From Scytonema sp045865695 (GTDB lineage: Bacteria > Cyanobacteriota > Cyanobacteriia > Cyanobacteriales > Nostocaceae), in the NCBI RefSeq assembly GCF_045865695.1, contig NZ_BAACAP010000239.1, positions 62,001-126,000 of the forward strand: a stretch of DNA of 64,000 bases, given 5' to 3'. Below the pieces are notes generated by a model. That model was given only the letters and a program-made list of their open reading frames with translations, was not told the origin of the DNA and ran no database searches. A program made the translations under genes and the position numbers. Each line of letters begins with the position of its first letter. Position 1 is the first letter of the stretch. Shown here in pieces: positions 33,584 to 42,015 of this stretch.

Positions 33584-33604
33584 CCCCCAACTTCTAGTTG
33601 GGGG
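33584..33604 (+). ncRNA. Right-end hairpin and likely guide-RNA 3' region of tnpB
   Basis: CCCCCAACT-TCT-AGTTGGGGG is a perfect nine-base stem just after the tnpB stop. In IS605-type elements the omega RNA overlaps the tnpB 3' end and runs through the right end, so this hairpin is the natural candidate for its 3' scaffold, with the adjoining flank acting as guide. The boundaries are inferred; only the hairpin itself is seen. Confidence 0.5.
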
Positions 33605-33694
33605 TGTGGCTCAAGAGGAGGACCAAGTGGCTGCATGGCTATCTACTCCCATTGTGTTAGGCTAGTACCAATATCAAAATGTTAATTAAGTTTT

Positions 33695-34087
33695 ATGAGC
33701 GTTGCTCAGTCGGCGAAACCCTTCTTTCTTGATATTACGATAACATTGAAGCGACTCGTTGCTCTTTTAGAAGAGGATGAGACTGATGAGTATGGGGTTT
33801 TACAACCAAGCCAACACGCTTTTAACTTAGGGATGCGATTAGTTTTGGATGCTTATGAAGCAATGAGCGATCGCTTTCCAAGAGCATCAGCTTCAACAGA
33901 TGAGGATGGAGGGATTAGACTAACATGGCGCAAACAATCAAGCGAACGAGAGGTTAGGTTAGTTTGCCCCGGTGATGCCAATCAACAGGCATATCTGTAT
34001 CATGAATTTGGAGACAATTACGCGGTCGTTCCAGATGTGACAGCATCTACATTAGTACAATGGTTGGAGTGGTTGAACCAACCATGA
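33695..34087 (+). CDS. Conserved hypothetical acidic protein
   Basis: This gene encodes 130 residues starting MSVAQSAKPFFLDITITL. The features are an amphipathic helix with LKRLVALLEEDETDEYGVLQ, a second helix ending LDAYEAMSDRFPRASASTD, then beta-like GGIRLTWRKQ and EREVRLVCPG, and a C-terminal VPDVTASTLVQWLEWLN helix. There is no signal peptide or catalytic motif. It looks like a small partner protein, for example of a two-gene module, because a second ORF starts inside its stop codon (ATGA overlap) but is cut short after 31 codons. I do not recognise the family well enough to name a function. Confidence 0.65.
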   Translation: MSVAQSAKPFFLDITITLKRLVALLEEDETDEYGVLQPSQHAFNLGMRLVLDAYEAMSDRFPRASASTDEDGGIRLTWRKQSSEREVRLVCPGDANQQAYLYHEFGDNYAVVPDVTASTLVQWLEWLNQP

Positions 34088-34179
34088 GTCAGTATCAGAA
34101 CGATTGGCAGGGTTATTGGCAAAGCGATCGCACATTGTATGGCAACCTTCAGCATAGCTGTCCTCAGCCTTTTTTATGA
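34084..34179 (+). pseudogene. Short coupled ORF, possibly truncated partner gene
   Basis: This ORF has 31 codons starting MSQYQNDWQGYWQSDRTLYG. The start overlaps the stop of the preceding gene as ATGA, the arrangement of translationally coupled gene pairs. The stop at 34177-34179 overlaps the 3' end of the histidine-kinase gene on the other strand, so a longer original partner may have been lost by rearrangement. It could also be a fortuitous frame. Confidence 0.3.
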
Positions 34180-35373
34180 CATATATTCAGGAACAGTAAA
34201 GTAAAATGTAGTTCCTCGTCCTAATTGTGATTCAGCCCAAATGCGCCCTTTGTGACGTTCTACAATCTTCTTACAAATAGCCAAACCAATTCCAGTACCG
34301 GGAAACTCTGTGCGGGTATGAAGGCGTTTGAAAATTTCAAAAATCCGGTCGAGATATTGTGGCTTCATGCCAATGCCATTATCTCTCACTGAAAACAACC
34401 AGTTATCATCTTTTAACTCAGCAGCAATATAAATTTGCGGTGGTTCTTCTCGACGAAATTTAATAGCGTTACCAATAAGATTTTGAAATAACTGGACTAA
34501 CTGAGTCTTATCTCCGGAAATTGTGGGTAAAGTATCGTGGGAAATGTTAGCATTGCTCTGGGCGATCGCAACCTGTAAATTTTGCAGTGCTTGACGCAGT
34601 AAGTCATTAACATCTATGGGTCTAAATTCTTGACCGCGAGAACTCACGCGAGAATAAGCAAGCAAGTCTTGAATCAACTGTTGCATTCGGGATGCCCCAT
34701 CCACAATCAAATCCATGTATTCTAGGGCTGACTCATCTAAACGGTCTTTATATTCATCCACTAAAAGTTGAGTGTAACCCGTCACTGCCCGTAATGGTTC
34801 TTGTAAATCGTGAGCAGCTACATAAGCAAAAGTTTCTAATTCTTGATTTGACCGCTTTAGTTCTGCTGCGAGTTGCTCGAGTTTGCGTTCTGCTTCTAAT
34901 CTCTCAGTAATTTCTTGTTGGCGTTCGTAGTTTTCTTTTTGTAATAAAGCGTTTTGCTCGAGTAGTTTCTTGTGTAACAATTGGATAGACAGTTGGTTTT
35001 TAACGCGAACTAAAACTTCTTCTACCTGAAATGGTTTAGTGATGTAGTCCACTCCACCTACATTAAATGCTTTTACTTTATTTAAGGTCTGATTTAGAGC
35101 GCTTAAAAAAATGACTGGAATGTCACAAGTTGTGCTATCTGCTTTTAGTTGTTGGCAAACCTCATACCCATCCATTTCTGGCATTGTGATATCGAGTAAA
35201 ATTAAATCGGGTGGGTTTGTTTGTGCTGCTAATAAAGCTAATTCCCCATTTTTAGCACATCTAACTTCGTAGCCTTTTTGAGCCAAAGTCATAGATAAAA
35301 GACGCAGATTAATAGATTCATCATCTACGACTAAGATGTTAGCTTTGAGTTCATCAACTGATATGCCGTTCAT
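34174..35373 (-). CDS. Hybrid response regulator-histidine kinase
   Basis: This gene encodes 399 residues. The receiver domain is at 12-128 with phosphoacceptor Asp61 (LILLDITMPEMDGYEV) and the conserved lysine in YITKPF. A coiled-coil linker spans 130-180. The dimerisation/phosphotransfer helix has His188 (TFAYVAAHDLQEPLRAV), a phytochrome-kinase-like HisKA, and the HATPase domain spans about 285-397 with LIGNAIKF, DNGIGM and GTGIGLAICKK. It is the last gene of the phytochrome operon; its start overlaps the end of the 2213-residue kinase gene by 20 bases. It probably receives phosphate from the upstream kinases and passes it on, or acts as an independent sensor. Confidence 0.94.
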   Translation of the reverse strand: MNGISVDELKANILVVDDESINLRLLSMTLAQKGYEVRCAKNGELALLAAQTNPPDLILLDITMPEMDGYEVCQQLKADSTTCDIPVIFLSALNQTLNKVKAFNVGGVDYITKPFQVEEVLVRVKNQLSIQLLHKKLLEQNALLQKENYERQQEITERLEAERKLEQLAAELKRSNQELETFAYVAAHDLQEPLRAVTGYTQLLVDEYKDRLDESALEYMDLIVDGASRMQQLIQDLLAYSRVSSRGQEFRPIDVNDLLRQALQNLQVAIAQSNANISHDTLPTISGDKTQLVQLFQNLIGNAIKFRREEPPQIYIAAELKDDNWLFSVRDNGIGMKPQYLDRIFEIFKRLHTRTEFPGTGIGLAICKKIVERHKGRIWAESQLGRGTTFYFTVPEYMS

Positions 35374-38300
35374 AAAGACTAGCTTGTTGAGTTAAATTCA
35401 TAATTTGGTCGAAATCAAAGTTGTCCACTTTTTGAGTCAGCGATCTAGCAAGCAAAGCATTTGACTGAGGAATTTGCTGAATTAGATCGATAATTTGCTT
35501 ATCATCGAGTCGAATAGCAGCTTGATGTAACTGTACTATCCATTCCGCAGGCATAACGTTTAAACTTTCTGCCTTTAGCACGTAGATTTTACCCTCTTCC
35601 TCTTGGCGATCGCTAGCTGTAGAAGACAGATTGCTTTCGTCATAAATATAACTCACACCTATATGTTGAGCGATTTTTTCCAAAATTGTCTCTTCTTGAA
35701 AGGGTTTGTGAACGAGGTCATCACAACCTGCAGCTAAAATCGCCATTCGTTCTTCCTCAAATGCGCTAGCCGTCAGAGCAATAATGGTAGTAGATTGACC
35801 CTTTGGCTGTGCTTTAATCTGTTTGGTAGCTTGATAACCATCCATCACTGGCATTCGCATATCCATCCAAATCAGATGCGGTTCCCAACTTTCCCATATA
35901 GCAACCCCTTCTCGACCATTTTCAGCTTCTCGCACCTTAAACCCCAGAGGTTCTAGCAGTTGAAGGAGCAGTTGACGATTTGTCCATCGATCCTCAACTA
36001 TCAAAATACGGTATTGTGGCTGGTCTGGTGCTAAAGCGAGGACTCGCCCTCTGTGGATGGGTTGTTCGCTTTGAACGTCTGTTGCTTCAGCAAGTGTTAC
36101 TGGAATATCGAACTTAAAGATAGTACCGCGATTGAGAACGCTATTAACAGTAACGTCTCCTCCCATCAACTGGACAAATTGACGACTAATTGCCAATCCC
36201 AAACCCGTTCCTTGGTTAACTTTTCGTCCCGATTGAGTCTGTGCAAAGGCATCGAATAAAGTATCGAGTTCGTTTGTGGCAATACCAGATCCGGTGTCTT
36301 CTACCTCGAAGGTTAGGAATTGGGGGTTGGGGATTGGCGATTGGCGATTGGCGATTAGGGAACTAGGGATCTCCTCTGGGAAGGGGTAATGGCGATTGGG
36401 GAGTGTTTTTTCAAAACTGATATGTAGCATCACATGACCCTGGTGAGTGAATTTGAGTGCGTTCCCAAGTAAATTAATCAAAACTTGGCGTAATTTCTTT
36501 TCGTCCGTTTGTATGTACTGAGGGATGTTCGATGCTCGTTCAAAGGATAATTGCAAACCCTTGTATTTAGCTTGCAATTGTAACATTTCTTCTAAATTAT
36601 TCAGGAGTAGATGCAGATCGAAGCAGCTAGGATTGAAGGACATTTTACCCGCTTCGATTTTAGACATATCCAGAACATCGTTAATCAACTGTAGGAGATG
36701 TTCTCCCGCACGATTGATAATTGCTAAAAATTGCTTGTGTTCTACAGATAGAGAATTATCGCGGTTCATGATTTGGCTATAGCCAAGAATAGCATTGAGG
36801 GGAGTTCTCAGTTCGTGACTCATGTTTGCCAAAAATGCACTCTTTGCTTGGCTAGCTGCATCTGCTACACGAACTGCTTGTAGTAGTGCGGTTTCTGCTT
36901 CCTTGCGATCGTTGATATTCTGAATTTGTGAAATAAAGTAAAGAGGTACTTCTTGCGAATCCCGCACTAGGGAAACGCTGAGCAAACCCCAAACAATTTG
37001 CCCGTTCTTTTGTATATAACGCTTTTCTAAATGGTAGTAAGAAATTTTACCAGCCAAGAGTTCTCGTAAGTAATTCAGATCGACTTCCAAATCATCTGTA
37101 TAAGTAATTTCTTGAAAGGTGAGAGACAATAACTCTGCTTTTGGATAGCCAAACATCTCACATAATGAAGAGTTTACTTCCACAAACCGTCCTTCTAAAG
37201 AAGCAATACACATTCCAACGGCTGTCGTGTCAAAAGCATTTTTAAACTGTTGTTCGCTCCGGCGTAATGCTTCTGTCTGTTCGGCAATTAATTGTGTTAA
37301 ATTCTGCTCGTTTTGGCGTACACTAGCATAAAGTTGAGCATTTTTGATAGAAATCGCTCCCTGGGATGCCAATGAATTTAAAACTTCCAATCTGTCAGGA
37401 GTAAAAGCACCAGTTGTCAGATTATTTTCCAGATATAAGATACCAATCAATTGCCCTTGATTCAAGAGAGGCGTACATAGTACAGATTTTGGTTGTTGTT
37501 GAACTATGTAAAGATCTTGAGTAAAATTTCCTTGATGAGCGGCGTCATGCAAAACTACACTGTCTTGAGTACGGATGACATAATTTGCGATCGCACCGGA
37601 AATCAACGAAGTTACACTATTATGACTGAACGATTCAATAGGAATAGATTGTAAAACTGCAACTTCATCTAACTTAATATTTCCTACTGCTTCAATAGTC
37701 CATTGAGATTTCCCATTTAAAATCAAATATCCCTTTTCTGCACCAGCATTTTCTAACACTAATTTCATGATTTTTGCTAACAAAACATCTAGCACCATTT
37801 CACCCGTCAGAGTTTGTGAAGCTTTGAGAATGCTAGTTAGATCGAGATTTTTTGATTTACTTGTATGAGTGGTAGAAGTAGAAATAGTTAAAGTAGTATT
37901 TTTAGATTTTGTTGAGTTTGTAGTAAAAAATTGAGGATATTTTGCTGCTAAATGCTTGACTTTTGCCAAAGCCTGCCATCGAACGTAACCATAATAAGCT
38001 TTATTGATATAAGTTTGAGCAATTTCTTCCATTCCTCGGTCTAAGTAAAACTTAGCCGCTAGTTCATAAGCTAATGCTTCTTCTTGAAGATAGCCGTGAT
38101 TTCTCGCACCTTTAATGGCTTTTTCATAACTATCCATTGCTTCTACTATTTGACTCAAAACCCGTGCTTTCTCTGCCTCTACTAAATCATACTTATGCTG
38201 AAAATTCATAGGAGCAGATATTGCCCATTTTTGCATTTTTTCTTGATTGCTATTGACTTGTTCGATGAAAGCTAGCTTTTCTATATCTGAACGTTCGGAA

Positions 38301-41300
38301 AAAACTGCTAAATGAGCTAAAGAATCATAAAAATAAAATGCAGGTGCTACTATCATTGACAATACGCTTTGTAAATATTGTTTTGCCATATTCGCATTTA
38401 TTAATGCTTGATGAAAATCTTCAAATAAATAACAGAGAATAAGTTTATTTAAATACAACATTTGTAAACCTATGTTGTCTTTTGCTGCTATTACGATTGG
38501 TAGTACTTCTTTCTCATCAAAAGCATGACCAGCAAGTTGTGTAGGATTTTCTGAAAAATTTAGTAAATTAAGAACTACTTGCCAGAAAATGGCTAACCAT
38601 TTACAAAGTATTGTTTGCTTAATTTTACTAATTGTATGATGATAGTTTGCAATCTGTTTTTCTAATTCCACCAAATCTTGACCAAGAAAATATGCACGCT
38701 GACACCAGCCAGAAGCACTATATGATGCAAATTCAAAATCTCCACTTTCTAACGATACTTTAAATGCTTCAGACAAATTTATTAGCGACTCTTTAAGATG
38801 CTCTTTCCAATGGCTCGTATGAGCAGCAAACACAAGTAAACACTTAGCTTTCGCTTTTCTGTCACAGAATTTGTCTGCTAAATTTAAAGACAATTTTCCA
38901 AATTTATAACCTAAATCGATTTGTTGAAGTACACCACATAAAACCGAAGTATAAGAAGCATAAATCGATGGAGCCAAAAAGCTATTACCATATTGGATAG
39001 ATAAATTAACTTTTAATAAAGTAATGAGAAAGGAAATTTCTGGAGCAATTATATATGCAGTCGGGGATATACTTTCTAGAATAGTTAAGATAGCTAACTT
39101 TTCTGGTTGAGTAATTTCGGGTAGATGAACTAATTTTTCAACATCCCTATCTACTAAAAGTAAATTGTTTTCTAAAAGTGCTTTTTGAATGTCTAAAGAG
39201 CTTGGTTCTACTGGGATAGTAACTCCTAATAACTGTAGAATTTGGAAACCTAGAGAAATGACAGCTTTCAGATTGCCTTGAGCTATCAAAGCCTGAATTT
39301 TAACCTCATACACCTGCACTTTTTCATATTCAGTTTTGGCATGAGTTAGTACTGCTAGTACCAATCCATCCATCTGCTCAAATTCACCAACTAAATAAGC
39401 AGTTGTCACCGCTTTTGAGTAAAGATTTAAAGTGAGTTCGTACTGTCTATCCCAACTATCTACATTTAAAAGCTTAATTCCATTTTTAAAATATTGAAAT
39501 GCAGGTTCATAAGCTATAGCGGCTATAGATAATTTCCCAGCTATTAAATTTAATTCAGCTATCTTAATTTTTTCTGTTGGTAAATCAATGATATCAATCG
39601 CTTGATTAAATTGGTCAACAATATCAAAAAGACTTTCTTCTAAATTCTCTTGAGTAGAATTAGCAAGTAGCAAATGACCAATTTGTAAATGAGTTGATTG
39701 CTTTCGTGTTTCTTCAATTAAAAAATAAGCTGCTTGTTGAACTCGATCGTGTAAAAACTGTAACTTAACTTGACTAACAAAATTATCATCTCCAATTCCT
39801 ATTAATTTATAATTTTTATTTAAGGAAAACACCAAACCTTCTTGTAAGGCAGGAAAAATATCAGTAAAAACTTGACTTATTTGTTGTTGAGATATTGTTG
39901 CCAATGTTACTAAGTCAAACTTATACCCAATACAAGCTGCTAGTTTTAAAATAGTCTGAGAATTTTCTGGTAACTTACTAATTTTTTTTAACATTAATTC
40001 TACTACATTTCCTGTAATATTTTTGGCTTTAATTTCCCGAATATTCCATTTCCATTGTCGTAATTCCTTGTTAAAGTTTAATAAATTTTCAACATAAAGA
40101 GACTTGAGAAATTCAATTGTAAAAAAAGCATTTCCTTGTGTTTTTTGATAAACTAATTCGGCTAATCCTTGACAAGATGATTGAGAGCAAGCTAAAGCTT
40201 CAGCAATTAAAGCGTTGATATCTAACTCAGTTAGATTATTTAAATTAATCAGCGAAATGAGTCCTTCTTTTTCAATTTCCTCTAAAGTCATCATTAATGG
40301 ATGAGTTGCATCAACTTCATTATCTCGATAAGCACCAAGAATGAGAATGTGTTCTAGAGTCGAATCGCTCATAATAACTTTTAGCAAGCTTAATGATGCC
40401 CCATCTGCCCATTGCAAATCATCTATAAATAAAACAAGCGGATGTTCCGACTGGCTAATCGCTCTTATAAAGTTTTGACAAACTAAGTTAAACCGATTTT
40501 GGGCTTCAACTACACCGACTCGAGCAACAGGAGGTTGTGAACCAAGAATAAATTCCAAATGAGGAATGACATCAATCAGTATTTGTCCATTATCACCAAC
40601 TGCAGCTAAAATTTTCTCTTTCCACTCATTTAAGACATTGGTGCTTTCACTGAGCAGTTGATTGCACAATTCATTAAACGCTTGACTGATAGCAGAATAA
40701 GGAATGTTGCGTTGGTATTGGTCAAACTTCCCAGAAATAAAATTTCCTCGACGTGCGGTGATGGGTTTGTAAATTTCTCGAACTAAAGCTGATTTACCCA
40801 CCCCAGAGTAACCCGCAATTACTACCATTTCGATTGGCGATTGGAGATTGGGTATTGGTGAGACAGCCCTGATAGCGAAGCGTGGCGCGAATGCGCCATA
40901 GGAGGGTTTCCCTCCGTAGGGGACTGCGTTCGCGAAGGGCGATTGAGGAGTTGGAGGTAATAGAACAGGAACCGAGTTTTCCCGTACAGAATTTGAATCT
41001 GCTACTTCTCTTACTTGTCCGAGATTCCCTGTAATTCTTTCAAATGCAGCGAGTAATTTGGCTACCTCTTTTTCCCTACCATATAATTTTTGTGGAATTT
41101 GAAATTTATCTGAAATATCTTGCTCGCCTAAAGGAAAAGAAACTATTTCGCCTGTTGTTTGTAACTGATGCAGACATTGCTCTAAATCTACCTTCAACCC
41201 GTAAGCAGATTGATAGCGCTTCTCCGGATTTTTTGCCATTAACTTCATGACAATCTCTGAGATAATTGGGGGTATGTACGTAGAAGTACACTTCCTTACC

Positions 41301-41995
41301 AATTCGTGCGGTGGTACAGCTTGTTTAGCAATGTGACTGTGTACCAATTCAAGAGCATCACTTCCAAGAAAGGGCAATTGTCCCGTCAGGAGTTCATACA
41401 AAGTAACTCCCAAACTATAAAAATCGGTACGGTAATCTATTGAGCGATTCATCCGTCCTGTTTGTTCGGGAGACATATAAGCAAGTGTACCTTCTAGGAT
41501 ATTGGGATTGCGAAATGTTTCGTTTTCCCGTGAAAGTACAGTTGAAATACCAAAGTCAATAATTTTGACTTGTTTAGTAATAGGATTTAAGACAATATTG
41601 CTGGGGTTAATATCTTTGTGAATAATGTTAGCTGCATGAATTGTACCCAAAATTTCAGCAATAGCGATCGCCAACCGTAGAAACTCTGATAATTGAAGTT
41701 GACCTGCAACTTGTAACCGGGCTAAGGAGTCACCACCAAAATCTTCTAAAATGATGCTTAAATTTTTTGGCTCATCTAAAAGTTGATAAGCTTCTACCAC
41801 TCCAGGTAATTTTAAGTTACGAGTCACTTCATATTCCCGCTTAAACCAAGCTACGTATTCCGGGGTGGGATAAGTATCTTTCAGTATTTTGAAAATAACA
41901 GGTCGCTTATCGGCTGTTTGATAACCACGATAAATTAATGAATGGTTGCTTTCGTATAATTGCTGAGTAATTTGATAGTCAGAAATATTTAACAT
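35354..41995 (-). CDS. Giant Ser/Thr kinase-AAA-GAF-PAS-histidine kinase-receiver
   Basis: This gene encodes 2213 residues. In order they are: protein kinase (about 8-275; IIHKDINPSNIVLNP catalytic loop, IIDFGIST, YMSPEQTGRMN); AAA-type ATPase starting LYGREKEVAKLLAAF, with Walker A GYSGVGKSAL (about 392-401); a long helical repeat region; GAF (about 1385-1555); PAS (about 1585-1700); HisKA with FLANMSHELRTPLNAIL (His near 1728); HATPase (about 1840-1965); and a receiver with HLIWMDMRMPVMDG (Asp near 2045). The architecture is that of cyanobacterial dual Ser/Thr and histidine kinases of the HstK type. Two repeat-derived in-frame insertions are present: about residues 346-387 before Walker A, and about 1862-1898 inside the HATPase domain. 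The second may impair kinase activity. Confidence 0.95.
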   Translation of the reverse strand: MLNISDYQITQQLYESNHSLIYRGYQTADKRPVIFKILKDTYPTPEYVAWFKREYEVTRNLKLPGVVEAYQLLDEPKNLSIILEDFGGDSLARLQVAGQLQLSEFLRLAIAIAEILGTIHAANIIHKDINPSNIVLNPITKQVKIIDFGISTVLSRENETFRNPNILEGTLAYMSPEQTGRMNRSIDYRTDFYSLGVTLYELLTGQLPFLGSDALELVHSHIAKQAVPPHELVRKCTSTYIPPIISEIVMKLMAKNPEKRYQSAYGLKVDLEQCLHQLQTTGEIVSFPLGEQDISDKFQIPQKLYGREKEVAKLLAAFERITGNLGQVREVADSNSVRENSVPVLLPPTPQSPFANAVPYGGKPSYGAFAPRFAIRAVSPIPNLQSPIEMVVIAGYSGVGKSALVREIYKPITARRGNFISGKFDQYQRNIPYSAISQAFNELCNQLLSESTNVLNEWKEKILAAVGDNGQILIDVIPHLEFILGSQPPVARVGVVEAQNRFNLVCQNFIRAISQSEHPLVLFIDDLQWADGASLSLLKVIMSDSTLEHILILGAYRDNEVDATHPLMMTLEEIEKEGLISLINLNNLTELDINALIAEALACSQSSCQGLAELVYQKTQGNAFFTIEFLKSLYVENLLNFNKELRQWKWNIREIKAKNITGNVVELMLKKISKLPENSQTILKLAACIGYKFDLVTLATISQQQISQVFTDIFPALQEGLVFSLNKNYKLIGIGDDNFVSQVKLQFLHDRVQQAAYFLIEETRKQSTHLQIGHLLLANSTQENLEESLFDIVDQFNQAIDIIDLPTEKIKIAELNLIAGKLSIAAIAYEPAFQYFKNGIKLLNVDSWDRQYELTLNLYSKAVTTAYLVGEFEQMDGLVLAVLTHAKTEYEKVQVYEVKIQALIAQGNLKAVISLGFQILQLLGVTIPVEPSSLDIQKALLENNLLLVDRDVEKLVHLPEITQPEKLAILTILESISPTAYIIAPEISFLITLLKVNLSIQYGNSFLAPSIYASYTSVLCGVLQQIDLGYKFGKLSLNLADKFCDRKAKAKCLLVFAAHTSHWKEHLKESLINLSEAFKVSLESGDFEFASYSASGWCQRAYFLGQDLVELEKQIANYHHTISKIKQTILCKWLAIFWQVVLNLLNFSENPTQLAGHAFDEKEVLPIVIAAKDNIGLQMLYLNKLILCYLFEDFHQALINANMAKQYLQSVLSMIVAPAFYFYDSLAHLAVFSERSDIEKLAFIEQVNSNQEKMQKWAISAPMNFQHKYDLVEAEKARVLSQIVEAMDSYEKAIKGARNHGYLQEEALAYELAAKFYLDRGMEEIAQTYINKAYYGYVRWQALAKVKHLAAKYPQFFTTNSTKSKNTTLTISTSTTHTSKSKNLDLTSILKASQTLTGEMVLDVLLAKIMKLVLENAGAEKGYLILNGKSQWTIEAVGNIKLDEVAVLQSIPIESFSHNSVTSLISGAIANYVIRTQDSVVLHDAAHQGNFTQDLYIVQQQPKSVLCTPLLNQGQLIGILYLENNLTTGAFTPDRLEVLNSLASQGAISIKNAQLYASVRQNEQNLTQLIAEQTEALRRSEQQFKNAFDTTAVGMCIASLEGRFVEVNSSLCEMFGYPKAELLSLTFQEITYTDDLEVDLNYLRELLAGKISYYHLEKRYIQKNGQIVWGLLSVSLVRDSQEVPLYFISQIQNINDRKEAETALLQAVRVADAASQAKSAFLANMSHELRTPLNAILGYSQIMNRDNSLSVEHKQFLAIINRAGEHLLQLINDVLDMSKIEAGKMSFNPSCFDLHLLLNNLEEMLQLQAKYKGLQLSFERASNIPQYIQTDEKKLRQVLINLLGNALKFTHQGHVMLHISFEKTLPNRHYPFPEEIPSSLIANRQSPIPNPQFLTFEVEDTGSGIATNELDTLFDAFAQTQSGRKVNQGTGLGLAISRQFVQLMGGDVTVNSVLNRGTIFKFDIPVTLAEATDVQSEQPIHRGRVLALAPDQPQYRILIVEDRWTNRQLLLQLLEPLGFKVREAENGREGVAIWESWEPHLIWMDMRMPVMDGYQATKQIKAQPKGQSTTIIALTASAFEEERMAILAAGCDDLVHKPFQEETILEKIAQHIGVSYIYDESNLSSTASDRQEEEGKIYVLKAESLNVMPAEWIVQLHQAAIRLDDKQIIDLIQQIPQSNALLARSLTQKVDNFDFDQIMNLTQQASLYERHIS
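36303..36412. repeat. GATTGGCGATTGGC repeat inserted in the kinase coding sequence
   Basis: Tandem ATTGGGGATTGGCGATTGGC units followed by GGGAACTAGGGATCTCCTCT and GGGAAGGGGTAATGGCGATT, a diverged form of the block at 2785-2925 and 28267-28376. It is in frame and encodes SSLIANRQSPIPNPQF between two strands of the HATPase domain, where sister kinases have only a short loop. Confidence 0.85.
40835..40960. repeat. Palindromic dispersed-repeat chain inside the kinase gene
   Basis: GATTGGGTATTGG is followed by palindromes GGCGCGAATGCGCC, GGAGGGTTTCCCTCC and CGTTCGCGAA. It resembles the intergenic chain at 2265-2412. It keeps the reading frame and encodes a proline- and alanine-rich linker (PYGGKPSYGAFAPRFA) before the AAA Walker A motif. 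Confidence 0.82.
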
Positions 41996-42015
41996 TTTTA
42001 AATCTTTTATTTTAA

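Larger units (their letters stand above)
31377..33604. mobile_element. IS200/IS605-type insertion sequence with divergent tnpA and tnpB
   Basis: A Y1 transposase gene on the minus strand and a TnpB gene on the plus strand, flanked by subterminal stem-loops at 31377-31440 and 33584-33604. This is the standard organisation of the IS605 group, which moves as single-stranded DNA and has no terminal inverted repeats or target duplication. The exact ends cannot be fixed without comparison to an empty site; the coordinates are those of the outer stem-loops, and the true ends lie somewhat outside. It sits immediately upstream of the polysaccharide operon. Confidence 0.85.
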
